DNA from: JBGTGG01 sp964398945
Lineage (GTDB): Bacteria; Bacteroidota; Bacteroidia; Cytophagales; Cyclobacteriaceae
NCBI GenBank assembly: GCA_964398945.1
Contig: CAYNOT010000014.1
Coordinates: forward strand, 1-64,000
Length of the DNA: 64,000 nucleotides
Reading direction: 5' to 3'
Shown here one piece after another: positions 18,345-27,756 of this stretch; the first letter of the stretch is position 1; each line of letters starts with the position of its first letter. The notes under the pieces are model-generated. The model worked only from the letters and a program-made list of their open reading frames with translations. It had not been told where the DNA came from and did no database searches. Made by a program: the position numbers and the translations under genes.

Positions 18345-19646
18345 TTACATAGATTGTATTGTTTCCTGATGTTGGCTCATATCCAATCCTATCCGCTCCT
18401 CGTCCGGGGAAACCCTAAGGGTGGCAATCAAACTTGTTATTTTGTAGATCAGCAAGGACCCGCCAAACGCGAAGGTGGCTACTATTACGAGGGCAATCAT
18501 GTGGAACTTGAAGGTTTCAAACTCACCGTAAATGAGCCCTACATCTTTGGCGAAAACCCCGGTTAAAATCATACCGACCATCCCGCCTAGTCCATGGCAA
18601 GGAAAAACGTCAAGGGTATCATCAATTGAGGTTTTGTGCTTATAAAATACGGCCAAGTTGCTTACAATGGCGGCAGCAAATCCGATAAAAATGCTTTGTC
18701 CGATATTCACAAATCCAGCTGCGGGGGTAATGGCCACCAAGCCAACTACCGCTCCGATGCAAGCATTTACAGCGGTGATTTTTCGGCCCACCAGTGCATC
18801 AAACATTACCCACGTTATCATTGCGGAAGCTGTTGCCATATTGGTTGTTCCAAAGGCCTGCACGGCAGTTCCATTTGCAGCCATAGCAGAACCTGCGTTG
18901 AATCCAAACCAACCAAACCAAAGCATTCCTGTTCCCAAAATGATGAACGGGATATTTGCCGGTTGTAATAATTTGCTTTCCCGTTTTCCAAAAAAGAAAG
19001 CACCGGCCAATGCCGCAAAACCGGCAGACATGTGCACTACCGTTCCGCCTGCAAAGTCCAGTACCCCCCATTGACGAAGAAACCCTTCCGGATGCCAGGT
19101 CCAATGCGCCAACGGTGCATATATAAGAATAGAGAACAAACACATAAAGATCAGGTACGAGGTAAACTTTACCCGTTCTGCAAAGCTTCCGGTGATTAAC
19201 GCAGGTGTGATAATGGCAAACTTGAGTTGGAACAATGCGAATATTAAAAACGGGAAGGTTGGGGCAAAATCCGGATGGGGTGATAGGCCAACTCCTTTAA
19301 AAGCGAAAAATGTTGTCGGGTTTCCAATGATTCCATTCCAGCTTTCCCCGAAGGCAAGGCTAAAACCAACCAGATACCACAATAAGCTGATTACACCCAA
19401 GGCGATGAAGCTTTGCAGCATGGTGGAGATTACATTTTTTGTGTTGACCATGCCCCCATAAAAGAAGGAGAGCCCTGGTGTCATGAAAAGTACGAATGCG
19501 GTGGCGACAATCATCCATGCGGTGTCGGCTTTATCGATAGAGCCAGGTTCTTCAGCAGTAAAATCGGATGGATTGGCAAGGGCAAGGAATTGTAAAATCA
19601 CCAGGATGGCAAAAATTACGACCCACTTTGTCTTTGGTTTACTCAT
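18345..19646 (-). CDS. amt: Ammonium transporter
   Basis: The 433-residue membrane protein has about eleven or twelve hydrophobic helices and the family sequences MTPGLSFFYGGMV, GGTVVHMSAGFAAL (first pore histidine) and FPCHGLGGMVG (second pore histidine). It conducts ammonium/ammonia across the inner membrane. The N-terminal 25 residues look like an extra signal or helix, as in Amt proteins with a cleaved leader. No PII-protein gene lies beside it, although PII is the usual partner; the short cytosolic tail ends in MSQHQETIQSM. The upstream spacer carries two 21-bp repeats that may be regulatory. Confidence 0.94.
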   Translation of the reverse strand: MSKPKTKWVVIFAILVILQFLALANPSDFTAEEPGSIDKADTAWMIVATAFVLFMTPGLSFFYGGMVNTKNVISTMLQSFIALGVISLLWYLVGFSLAFGESWNGIIGNPTTFFAFKGVGLSPHPDFAPTFPFLIFALFQLKFAIITPALITGSFAERVKFTSYLIFMCLFSILIYAPLAHWTWHPEGFLRQWGVLDFAGGTVVHMSAGFAALAGAFFFGKRESKLLQPANIPFIILGTGMLWFGWFGFNAGSAMAANGTAVQAFGTTNMATASAMITWVMFDALVGRKITAVNACIGAVVGLVAITPAAGFVNIGQSIFIGFAAAIVSNLAVFYKHKTSIDDTLDVFPCHGLGGMVGMILTGVFAKDVGLIYGEFETFKFHMIALVIVATFAFGGSLLIYKITSLIATLRVSPDEERIGLDMSQHQETIQSM

Positions 19647-19682
19647 TATAGTTCAGTTTAAATATTTCATAATTTGGTAATG

Positions 19683-19755
19683 ATAGGGTAAAAAGACACC
19701 CATTTTGAAATAATTATTTACGTAATCGTTATAGATAGGGTAAAATATGACCTAT
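19683..19755. promoter_or_regulatory. Two 21-bp imperfectly palindromic direct repeats upstream of amt
   Basis: Copies at 19683-19703 and 19735-19755 both begin ATAGGGTAAAA and end in CCCAT or CCTAT, so each is also a partial inverted repeat (ATAGGG with CCTAT or CCCAT). Their starts are 52 bases apart, close to five helical turns. They sit 37 and 89 bases upstream of the amt start and could bind a regulator of nitrogen uptake. They could instead serve the divergent gene at 19901. Confidence 0.4.
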
Positions 19756-19900
19756 AACTATCAAAAAATTGCAAAATTTTTAAAAATTGAAACGAGGTTG
19801 GTACCCGGTGGGGTTTTGCAGCGGTAGTTCCTATGGTGGAATACCTGTTTCCTTTATCCATCAAAATCCCTAGCTTCCCGGACACTTGAATTGAACTTTA

Positions 19901-21484
19901 ATGAAAAGAACTGCAACGCTTTTTTTTGTTATTACTTCCATTGCCTCATTTGCTCAAAGCGGGGGGATCAAAAAGGCCCCGGAAATAAAAGAAGGGGATG
20001 GCCCGTACACCCAGCTGATTATTCGCGGAATAATGTTGATTGATGGCACAGGCGCTCCTCCGGTAGGGCCGGTCGATATTGTAGTAAAGCAAAACAGGAT
20101 TTCAGAAATACGCACGGTTGGTTATCCCGGGGTGGAAATCAGTGAAAACCGGAGGCCTAAACTTGAAGCAGGAGGGAAAGAGTTGAACTGCGAAGGCATG
20201 TACCTGATGCCCGGCTTCATCGACATGCATGGCCACATTGGTGGCGGGCAGGCACCGAATGCTGAGTACGTTTTCAAACTTTGGATGGCGCATGGAATTA
20301 CAACCGTACGAGATCCATCAGCCGGCAATGGATTGGAGTGGGTACTCGACCAAAAGGCAAAGAGTACAAAAAATCAAATTACCGCGCCACGTTTGCTGGC
20401 GTACACTGTTTTTGGGCAGGGAAGTAAAACCCCAATAGCCACCCCCGAACAGGCTAGGTTGTGGGTGCAGGAAAATGCCAAAAAGGGTGCGGATGGAATA
20501 AAATTTTTTGGAGCAGCTCCTGCTATTATGGATGCGGCTTTGCGCGAAAACAAAAAACTGGGATTGCGGTCCGCTTGTCACCATGCACAAACCGATGTGG
20601 CGCGCTGGAACGTATTGAATTCCGCAGAAGCGGGACTTACTTCTATGGAGCATTGGTATGGATTGCCGGAAGCTTTGTTTACCGACCGGACCATTCAGGA
20701 TTTTCCGTTGGATTATAATTACCAAAACGAACAACATCGGTTTGGAGAAGCAGGCAGGTTGTGGAAGCAGGCAGCTCCTCCCTACTCTGATCACTGGAAT
20801 AAAGTAATGAACCGCTTGCTCGAACTTGATTTTACGCTTGACCCGACTTTTAATATCTATGAAGCGAGCCGCGATTTGCAGCGGGCAAGGCGTGCTGAAT
20901 GGCATGAAGACTACACACTTCCCAGCTTATGGAAATTTTATCAACCCAGCAAAATATCGCACGGATCGTATTGGCATGCATGGGGCACAGAACAGGAAGT
21001 ACAGTGGAAAGAAAATTATCGTTTATGGATGGCGTTTGTCAATGAATATAAAAACCGTGGTGGCCGCGTTACAAGCGGGTCTGATTCAGGTTTCATTTTT
21101 CAGTTGTATGGGTTTGCCTACATACGGGAATTGGAACTCTTGCGCGAAGCCGGGTTTCATCCGTTGGAAGTAATAAGGTCTGCTACATTATATGGCGCAC
21201 AGGCATTGGGAATGGAAAAGGAATTGGGATCTGTGGAAATAGGAAAACTTGCCGACTTCGTAATTGTAGAAGAAAATCCCCTATTGAACTTACAAGTACT
21301 TTACGGAACAGGTGCGATTAAATTGACCGATGATAATGAAGTTGTACGTGTTGGGGGCGTTAAATTCACAATAAAGGATGGTATCGTCTACGATGCAAAG
21401 AAGTTACTGGCAGATGTAAAGGGAATTGTGGAAGAAGAAAAGGAGAAAGCAGGCTTTGTGTTAAAACAGCCTGGTATAAAGTGA
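19901..21484 (+). CDS. Secreted metal-dependent amidohydrolase
   Basis: A Sec signal peptide (about residues 1-18, ending FAQS) precedes a 527-residue amidohydrolase-superfamily protein. The metal motif is DMHGHIG with His110 and His112; later ligands are probably the His of SACHHAQTD, the His of SMEHWYG and the Asp of TSGSDSGF. N- and C-terminal segments (LIIRGIMLIDGTG and KLADFVIVEENPLL) form the small beta-sandwich typical of imidazolonepropionase- or dipeptidase-like members. It probably hydrolyses an amide or ester in the periplasm; the substrate is not evident. It stands alone on the plus strand, divergent from amt. Confidence 0.87.
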   Translation: MKRTATLFFVITSIASFAQSGGIKKAPEIKEGDGPYTQLIIRGIMLIDGTGAPPVGPVDIVVKQNRISEIRTVGYPGVEISENRRPKLEAGGKELNCEGMYLMPGFIDMHGHIGGGQAPNAEYVFKLWMAHGITTVRDPSAGNGLEWVLDQKAKSTKNQITAPRLLAYTVFGQGSKTPIATPEQARLWVQENAKKGADGIKFFGAAPAIMDAALRENKKLGLRSACHHAQTDVARWNVLNSAEAGLTSMEHWYGLPEALFTDRTIQDFPLDYNYQNEQHRFGEAGRLWKQAAPPYSDHWNKVMNRLLELDFTLDPTFNIYEASRDLQRARRAEWHEDYTLPSLWKFYQPSKISHGSYWHAWGTEQEVQWKENYRLWMAFVNEYKNRGGRVTSGSDSGFIFQLYGFAYIRELELLREAGFHPLEVIRSATLYGAQALGMEKELGSVEIGKLADFVIVEENPLLNLQVLYGTGAIKLTDDNEVVRVGGVKFTIKDGIVYDAKKLLADVKGIVEEEKEKAGFVLKQPGIK

Positions 21485-21575
21485 TGGGAAAGGGTAGGTT
21501 CAAGCGGCAGGTAAAAACTGGTAATATTTTTGACTACAATCAAACACACTTCATTTATGTGTATCTTGATTAAAT

Positions 21576-23258
21576 ATGAAAATCCCAAAGCAGTTCAAAG
21601 TATTGACAATAGTGCTATCTGTTTTGGTAGTCCTTTTTTTTGCGCTAAAAGCTGCCGATTATTTTATCGAACGTTTCTTTGTGAAAAAACTAACAGAACT
21701 TATTGACAATAGACCTGAAAGTTTGTACCGCTATTCTTTCGATACACTTGATGTCGATTTGTGGAGGGGTGCTGTTGCACTTACCGGGGTAGGGATTCAA
21801 CCAAAAGAAAGTTTGGTCGATAGTGTGAACAGCACGACTAACAATACACGCACGTATATCCATACGCACATTCAAAAAATAGAATTGCAAGGAGTTAAAA
21901 TTTTAAAGTTTTTAAGGACCGGGGATTTGGTATTGACCGAACTTCGAATCGAAACACCCCGCTTCAATTATTTTTATAATCCTGAAAAGGAGGGGGTGGA
22001 AAGTATGCCGCCCTTGCAGAGTATATTTTCAGCGTCATTTTCCAGTGCCTTGTTAAAGCAGCTAAGGTTGACGAATGGGGAAGTGTTTTTGCAAAAGATA
22101 AATGAACAGGAACCGGATTTGTCCATTGCCAATATTGAATTGAGTTTGACCGATGCCTATGCCGATACCAGCACAATAAAAAAATTCGCGTTGTTTGAAT
22201 ATGCTGATATTGCCATGACTTCAACCGGGATTTTTGCAAAGATTTCTGAAGAGTACCACGTGGTTTCTGATACGATCTGGTTTGATGTGCAACGCAAGCT
22301 CATCCGCATATCAGCTTTTCAAGTGCGTCCGCAATTCAACCGCGAAACATTTGCTTCCCGCTACCCCTATCAAAAAAACTGGATGGCATTGACCGTTGAT
22401 CAAGTGAGCCTTGGCCATTTTGATTTTGATAGGTTTAATTATACAGGTGAAGTACACGTGGGGGAGGTGATGTTGGAAAATCCGAATTTGGCATTGTATA
22501 AAGATAAGACAAAACCATTGCCTCCTTATGAGAAAAAATTTCTTCCGGCAAGTAATTTAAAGAAGATACCCTGGCCAATAACAGTTGACACTACCATTGT
22601 GCACAGAGGAACTGTGACCATCAATGAAAAAAGTAAAATGCGTGCAGAGATTACAGACCTGACTTTCAATCAAATTGAAGCTACGGTTTCCGGGTTTTCA
22701 AACAATCCAAGGGTTCAGCGCACAGACCAGCATTTGATTGTAAAAGCAACCGGCCGCCCCATGAATGCAGTAAACTCAGCGTTGAATATGGATTTTGATT
22801 TACAAAGCAAGACAGATCAATTTACCGCTACAGGTAGTATGAATGCTTTCGAAGCGGCCTCATTCAATAAAGTATTCGCCCCCGGCTTAGGGATTCGGTT
22901 TTTATCAGGCGAAATTGAAGATGTAAAATTTCATTTCAATGGTATGGATACACTCAGCACGGGGACAATAGATATGAAGTACTCGGGGATTAAAATTGAA
23001 GTTTTAAAATCAGAACAAGTTGAGAAATCAGGATTTTTTTCGCTGCTGGCCAATACAATTATCAAGAGCAATAATAATCCTGAAAAACAAAACTATTCAC
23101 AAGGAATAATTAAAAGCCCGCGCGATCAGTCCAAAGGGTTGTTTCCGTTTGTTTGGCATTCACTTCGTTCTGGATTGGTTTCTACGTTTGTGCCTTTTCA
23201 AAATTCCAATAACCCGAAAGACAAATCAAAAGAGAAAAAAAATGATAAAGATTTATAA
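21576..23258 (+). CDS. AsmA/DUF748-like membrane-anchored envelope protein
   Basis: The 560-residue protein has one N-terminal membrane helix (about residues 8-26), then beta-rich sequence such as FDTLDVDLWRGAVALTGVGI and later TVHRGTVTIN-like strands. The pattern resembles AsmA or DUF748 proteins, which are thought to bridge the two membranes and help lipid transport. The assignment rests on the general pattern only. Its last 17 bases overlap the start of the TPR lipoprotein gene, so the two are probably coupled. Confidence 0.55.
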   Translation: MKIPKQFKVLTIVLSVLVVLFFALKAADYFIERFFVKKLTELIDNRPESLYRYSFDTLDVDLWRGAVALTGVGIQPKESLVDSVNSTTNNTRTYIHTHIQKIELQGVKILKFLRTGDLVLTELRIETPRFNYFYNPEKEGVESMPPLQSIFSASFSSALLKQLRLTNGEVFLQKINEQEPDLSIANIELSLTDAYADTSTIKKFALFEYADIAMTSTGIFAKISEEYHVVSDTIWFDVQRKLIRISAFQVRPQFNRETFASRYPYQKNWMALTVDQVSLGHFDFDRFNYTGEVHVGEVMLENPNLALYKDKTKPLPPYEKKFLPASNLKKIPWPITVDTTIVHRGTVTINEKSKMRAEITDLTFNQIEATVSGFSNNPRVQRTDQHLIVKATGRPMNAVNSALNMDFDLQSKTDQFTATGSMNAFEAASFNKVFAPGLGIRFLSGEIEDVKFHFNGMDTLSTGTIDMKYSGIKIEVLKSEQVEKSGFFSLLANTIIKSNNNPEKQNYSQGIIKSPRDQSKGLFPFVWHSLRSGLVSTFVPFQNSNNPKDKSKEKKNDKDL

Positions 23259-24204
23259 AGTCGTATGCAGTACTATCCTGGCCGTATGCTTTTGGGTAAG
23301 CTGCAACCGACAACCTTCAACACCTGCTGTTTCAGGTTCACCGATTCCTGTTGCTACCTCCTTGACGGGAAAAGATTTTTTTGAGCCAATGCGTCCTGAA
23401 AAGTCACAGGCGAAACTGGACAGCAACCTACAAGTAGCACAAAAGAACTTTGATGCTGATCCATCGGAGGAAAACTATATCTGGTTGGGAAGAAGGCTGG
23501 CGTACTTATCAAAGTATAAAGAGGCGATTGAAGTTTTTAGTGAAGGAATTGAGAAATACCCTGACTCCTATAAGCTCTATCGCCATCGCGGACATCGGTA
23601 TATTTCCATGCGAAAGTTTGATGAAGCGATTGAAGATTTTAAAAAAGCAGTGTCACGAATGGAGGGGCATCCTATCGGGATCGAACCCGATGGCCAACCG
23701 AATAAAATCAATGTGCCCCTTTCGAATACACAGTTTAATGTTTGGTACCATTTAGGACTGGCCTATTATTTAAACTGGGATTTTGAAAATGCTGCACACG
23801 CGTATGAGGAGTGCTTGAAAGTTTCGGACAATGACGATTTAATCTGTGCTACTACAGACTGGATGTATATGACCTATCGTAGATTGGGAGAGAAAGAGAA
23901 GGCGGATGCATTGCTTGATGCAATTACGGATGAAATGGAGATCATCGAAAATGATTCTTACTTTGAACGGCTGATGATGTACAAAGGATTGCGTAGCCCC
24001 GAAGCAGTATTGAACATTGGCCCCGGCAATCCTGATCCTGATTTGGCACTGGCTACACAAGGCTATGGCGTTGGAAACTGGTATTTATACAATCAGGATA
24101 CAGTGAAAGCAAAAAGCATTTACCAGCAAGTTGTTGATGGAAAGCATTTTTCAGCGTTTGGTTTTATTGCGGCTGAGGCAGATTTGTTTTGGATGGGCTT
24201 GTGA
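23242..24204 (+). CDS. TPR-repeat lipoprotein
   Basis: I start it at ATG 23242, which gives a proper lipoprotein signal ending VSC (Cys21); an upstream in-frame ATG at 23149 would add 31 non-signal residues inside the previous gene. The 320-residue product has tetratricopeptide repeats (YIWLGRRLAYLSKYKEAIEV, YRHRGHRYISMRKFDEAIED, WYHLGLAYYLNWDFENAAH), so it probably scaffolds other envelope proteins. It overlaps the AsmA-like gene by 17 bases. No enzyme motif is seen. Confidence 0.82.
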   Translation: MIKIYKVVCSTILAVCFWVSCNRQPSTPAVSGSPIPVATSLTGKDFFEPMRPEKSQAKLDSNLQVAQKNFDADPSEENYIWLGRRLAYLSKYKEAIEVFSEGIEKYPDSYKLYRHRGHRYISMRKFDEAIEDFKKAVSRMEGHPIGIEPDGQPNKINVPLSNTQFNVWYHLGLAYYLNWDFENAAHAYEECLKVSDNDDLICATTDWMYMTYRRLGEKEKADALLDAITDEMEIIENDSYFERLMMYKGLRSPEAVLNIGPGNPDPDLALATQGYGVGNWYLYNQDTVKAKSIYQQVVDGKHFSAFGFIAAEADLFWMGL

Positions 24205-24211
24205 TGGTTTT

Positions 24212-24446
24212 CTTTGAACGCTGATAAAACGGATACTTCGTATCGCTGATTTTTACGGATTTTGTATCCGTGATTATCCGCGTTGCTTGCATCCGTGTTA
24301 TCTGTGTTCTATTGACTGATTTACTCATTTGTTGTTTTTTTTGAACGCTGATGACTGCGGATTTTCAAACGCAGATAATCGCTGATAAAAATCCGCGAAA
24401 AATCTGCGTTGCTTGCATCTGTGTTACCCGCGTTCTATTTGTTGTT
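24212..24446. repeat. Two degenerate copies of an intergenic repeat
   Basis: Copies run from about 24212 to 24322 and about 24339 to 24446. Both start TTTGAACGCTGAT, contain GCGTTGCTTGCATC followed by a TGTGTTA-like stretch, and end near GTTCTATT. Each is rich in internal inverted copies of words such as ATCCGCG and CGCTGATAA. They fill the gap between the TPR lipoprotein and DUF4260 genes. I see no open reading frame that explains them. Confidence 0.65.
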
Positions 24447-24462
24447 AGCAGCACTCATTTCT

Positions 24463-24828
24463 TTACTGGCTTTTATTCCCTTTCCCAATCCAACCCAAGT
24501 GTGTGTTATGAAAATTATCGGGGTATTTTAACCCGTAGCCGAATACCCGATCAAAAGAACTATGGCCGAAAAGCAACAATCCTACAAACATCAGGTGGGT
24601 GTTGTTGAGAAAAATCCCAACCAAATAAAACACAACCGCGATTCCTTTGTGATGAAAGAGGTTGTATAACACTGCACCGGCCCTGGCATTAAATAAGTAC
24701 CCCACCATTCCAATATCCGGAACGAGAAAGAACACCCAATACCACCACCAGGCGAAAGGCAACAATGTATTTAAATAAACGGCCAGGATTAACATCAATC
24801 CTTCTTCGAGACGTAGGGTGTTTTTCAT
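24463..24828 (-). CDS. DUF4260 family membrane protein
   Basis: The 121-residue protein has four hydrophobic helices and the conserved features WWWYWVFFLVPDIGMVGYL, NARAGAVLYNLFHHK and HSSFDRVFGYGLKY that I associate with DUF4260. It is an inner-membrane protein of unknown function. The length is normal for the family. It stands alone between a repeat-filled spacer and the asnB gene on the same strand. Confidence 0.85.
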   Translation of the reverse strand: MKNTLRLEEGLMLILAVYLNTLLPFAWWWYWVFFLVPDIGMVGYLFNARAGAVLYNLFHHKGIAVVFYLVGIFLNNTHLMFVGLLLFGHSSFDRVFGYGLKYPDNFHNTHLGWIGKGNKSQ

Positions 24829-24923
24829 ATTAGTTTGAGTTGGTCTATTACTTTGACAGATTTATATTAAATCTAGTGAGAATAAAATTATTTTGACTGA
24901 TGGGTTAAGGTCAATCAAATCTG

Positions 24924-26819
24924 TCAAAATAGATATTTTTTCCACCATGATTGAAAAACAATTAATCCCCAAATCCGCGCGTGTACATCACCCGGGTTGG
25001 AGGAAAAAAGTTGTTTTTTAAGTTTCTGGATTTCAGAATAATTAAAAATCCCCTGCTCTTCAATTAATTTTTTCGAAAGCAAGTCATCGGTAATTACTGA
25101 TTTCATTTCTTTTCGAAACCATTTCAATAAGGGCACTTCGAACCCTTTTTTTGGCCGGTTGTAAAGTTCAGCGGGCAATACATCACGAAAGGCATCTTGT
25201 AAAATACGCTTTCTCCCTGTCCCGTTGATTTTATAATCACCGGGAAGTAAGGATATAAAATTTACAACATCCACATCAAGAAAGGGAACACGCACTTCCA
25301 AACTGTTGGCCATGCTCATCAGGTCTACTTTGGTAAGCATATCATTGGGAAGCACGAGTTGTAAATCCGTATATAAAACTTCATTCATGGAAGGATGCCC
25401 GGAAATATTTTTTAGTATTTCGGATTTCCGTTGACTATAAATTGTTTTATCCAATTCCTGTAAAGAAGTTTCGCTTAGTAGTTTGTGAACAGTTGTTTCA
25501 GTTGCATAGCCAGCCCAGCGCCAATATCTTTCTTGCGGGGAAAGTTTCATGCCCGCTGCGAAACGTTCAAGTTGCCGGACTTTATTTCCGATTGCACTAT
25601 TTCTGGATTTCGGAAGTACTTTCCAAAGCGGATGCAAACCCGCAACCATATTTTCTTTAGCGCCCGGATGAAGGGTTCGGTAAAAAGCTGAATGTTTATT
25701 GTATCCACCGAGCAATTCATCGGCACCATCTCCCGAAAGGGCAACGGTTGCATGTTTTCTTGTTTCCTGACTTAGTATGTAAACCGCAATGGCAGAAGAA
25801 TCCGCAAATGGTTCATCGATATAATCAAGAATTGAGTGGACATGTTTGAATAAGTCGTCATTGGTGAGCGGGAAAACAGTATGCTTTGTTTTTAATTTTT
25901 TGGCAACCAATATTGCGTATTCCGTTTCGTCAAAAAATTTCTCGTCCTTAAACCCAATTGAAAAAGTATGAAGATCGGGTTTGTGCTTGCTTGCCACTGC
26001 GGCAATCACAGAAGAATCAATTCCTCCGCTAAGGAACGAGCCGAGTGGAACATCGGCAACTAATCTCTTTTTTACCGACTCCTCCAATAGGAACGAAAGT
26101 TTTTCTTTCGCCTGGTCATACGTGTATTGGATGTCCGTATTTCCTTTTGGAATGGAATAGTATTGTTTAATCTCTATGTTTCCGGGAGACACTTTTGCGA
26201 AATGCCCGGGCATCAACTTCTTTACATCTTTTAAGATTGTATTGGGTGCAGGGATGTAGTTTAATTGCAAATAGGTGTATAAGGAATTATAATCGATCAC
26301 TTTTTCAATTCCATATTGCCACAACGATTTCATCTCGGAAGCAAAAATGAATTTGTTTTCATCAAACTGATAGAGCAGGGGTTTGATTCCAAACCGATCG
26401 CGTGCAATGAAAAAGGACTGCTCCTGTTTATCGTAAATACAAAAAGAGAAAAACCCGTTGAGTTTTATTAAACACGATTCTTTTTCTTGAATGTAGAGAT
26501 TCAGCAATACTTCCGTGTCCGACTGTGATGCGAAAGGAATGCCATTACCTTCAAGCTCTTTTCTTAGGTCGTTGTAATTGAAAATCTCCCCATTGAAAAC
26601 AATGCAATACCTTCCGGATGCATCCCACATGGGCTGGTGCCCGGAAGTGGAGGTATCGATAATGGAAAGCCTTCGATGCCCGAGCGCCACCCATTCATCG
26701 GTGTAGATATCCTGAAAATCAGGGCCGCGTGTTGCCAACGCATGTGTAGCATTGGCAACATGGATTTTATTAAACCGCCCTACAAGATTGAATGCAAATA
26801 TCCCGGTAATGCCACACAT
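24924..26819 (-). CDS. asnB: Asparagine synthase (glutamine-hydrolysing)
   Basis: AsnB makes asparagine from aspartate, ATP and glutamine. After removal of Met, Cys2 of MCGITGIF is the glutaminase nucleophile. The N-terminal Ntn domain shows RRLSIIDTS, FNGEIFNY and SDTEVLL. The synthetase domain has the PP-loop SGGIDSSVIAA. The 631-residue length fits AsnB of Bacteroidota, which is also used for amidating cell-surface polymers, so a role outside asparagine supply is possible. Its start lies 57 bases from the end of the DUF1080 gene on the same strand. Confidence 0.94.
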   Translation of the reverse strand: MCGITGIFAFNLVGRFNKIHVANATHALATRGPDFQDIYTDEWVALGHRRLSIIDTSTSGHQPMWDASGRYCIVFNGEIFNYNDLRKELEGNGIPFASQSDTEVLLNLYIQEKESCLIKLNGFFSFCIYDKQEQSFFIARDRFGIKPLLYQFDENKFIFASEMKSLWQYGIEKVIDYNSLYTYLQLNYIPAPNTILKDVKKLMPGHFAKVSPGNIEIKQYYSIPKGNTDIQYTYDQAKEKLSFLLEESVKKRLVADVPLGSFLSGGIDSSVIAAVASKHKPDLHTFSIGFKDEKFFDETEYAILVAKKLKTKHTVFPLTNDDLFKHVHSILDYIDEPFADSSAIAVYILSQETRKHATVALSGDGADELLGGYNKHSAFYRTLHPGAKENMVAGLHPLWKVLPKSRNSAIGNKVRQLERFAAGMKLSPQERYWRWAGYATETTVHKLLSETSLQELDKTIYSQRKSEILKNISGHPSMNEVLYTDLQLVLPNDMLTKVDLMSMANSLEVRVPFLDVDVVNFISLLPGDYKINGTGRKRILQDAFRDVLPAELYNRPKKGFEVPLLKWFRKEMKSVITDDLLSKKLIEEQGIFNYSEIQKLKKQLFSSNPGDVHARIWGLIVFQSWWKKYLF

Positions 26820-26875
26820 GGCGGGAAGTTAGGCAATGATTTGAGAATGGGGAAATTTTTAAAAAATCCCGATGT

Positions 26876-27595
26876 TTATAATTCTTTGATTCGAATGTTT
26901 CGAAACCAAACTTCATTGCCATGATCTTGTAAATCGATATGGCCTTTGGTGGTCATTCCGTAAGCCCCTACATCTTTCCACTTACTCTCATTTTTTCTCT
27001 TTGCCCAGTCCGCTGATTGGATTTCATATTCAACAATTTTATCTCCGTTCAACCAATGTTCTACCAGGTTTCCGTTAACAACAATTTTTGTTTCATTCCA
27101 TTCGCCAACGGGTTTAAGTTCTTTAGCGGACGGTGCATGCATGTCATAATTCGCACCCGTCATCCGGTTTGGTAGTGTTTCACCCGGATAGTTTTCGTCA
27201 TCAAGCACTTGATATTCCGGACCCGATAAATACGGATGTTCATTATCTTCGCTTGCCCGGTAGATAATACCACTGTTGCTCTGATTTGAAATTTTCCATT
27301 CCAACACCAATTCAAAATTTTCGTATTGATTTTCGGAAATCAAGTCAGCTCTTTTTTTAGCAACATCAAATGATTTGCAGTGCAGGGCACCATCTTGTAC
27401 TTCCCAACTATCACTTTCTTTATTTTTGTAAGTTCTCCATCCATTCATGGTTTCACCATCAAATAATGAAATCCATTCTGATTCGGTAGTTTCTATAGTT
27501 GCTTCCGTTTCGGAAGTTTGATCTTCGGTTTCCTTTGTGGTGGTTCCACAAGCAAAAACGAATAGAGCAATTAAAATGTAAAGTAAGTTCTTCAT
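26876..27595 (-). CDS. DUF1080 (3-keto-glycoside-hydrolase-like) lipoprotein
   Basis: The 239-residue protein has a lipoprotein signal (FVFACG, Cys16), a short acidic Thr/Glu linker, and a DUF1080 domain with SLFDGETMNGWRTYKN, QDGALHC, EWKISNQSNSGIIYR and GAYDMHAP-like NYDMHAPS. The fold is a concanavalin-like sandwich; members have been described as 3-keto-disaccharide hydrolases. It probably acts on sugars at the cell surface. A carbohydrate-binding role is also possible. Directly upstream is a repeat-rich spacer. Confidence 0.87.
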   Translation of the reverse strand: MKNLLYILIALFVFACGTTTKETEDQTSETEATIETTESEWISLFDGETMNGWRTYKNKESDSWEVQDGALHCKSFDVAKKRADLISENQYENFELVLEWKISNQSNSGIIYRASEDNEHPYLSGPEYQVLDDENYPGETLPNRMTGANYDMHAPSAKELKPVGEWNETKIVVNGNLVEHWLNGDKIVEYEIQSADWAKRKNESKWKDVGAYGMTTKGHIDLQDHGNEVWFRNIRIKEL

Positions 27596-27602
27596 GATAA
27601 GT

Positions 27603-27684
27603 AGTCTTGAGTAGTTAGTCTTGAGTAGTTAGTCTTGAGTAGTTAGTCTTGAGTAGTTAGTATTGAGTCGTTAGTCTTGAGTCT
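27603..27684. repeat. Tandem 14-bp repeat, nearly six copies
   Basis: The unit AGTCTTGAGTAGTT repeats head to tail. The first four copies are exact, the fifth has two changes, and the last is partial. It lies immediately upstream of the DUF1080 gene start at 27595 and therefore in its leader or promoter region. Confidence 0.9.
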
Positions 27685-27696
27685 AATCTTAAACTT

Positions 27697-27756
27697 CCAG
27701 TATCTGATATCTAATGTCCAGTACCTAGCATCCAGTATCCAGCATCCAGCATCTAA
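27697..27756. repeat. Degenerate short tandem repeat based on a 7-bp unit
   Basis: The stretch is built from CCAGTAT- and CCAGCAT-like heptamers, clearest at 27732-27752 where three units follow one another. It abuts the stop codon of the oxidase gene at 27757 and differs in sequence from the 14-bp array beside it. Confidence 0.75.

Noticed and set aside
20318..20905. 195-residue open frame antisense to the amidohydrolase gene
   Set aside because: The sense frame holds the metal-binding motifs and continuous similarity; the antisense product has no domain.
24351..24608. 85-residue plus-strand frame over the intergenic repeat and DUF4260
   Set aside because: It is made of repeat sequence and antisense of DUF4260 with no features of its own.
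27603..27756. Possible CRISPR array
   Set aside because: The units are 14 and 7 bases with no spacers between them, so they are simple tandem repeats.
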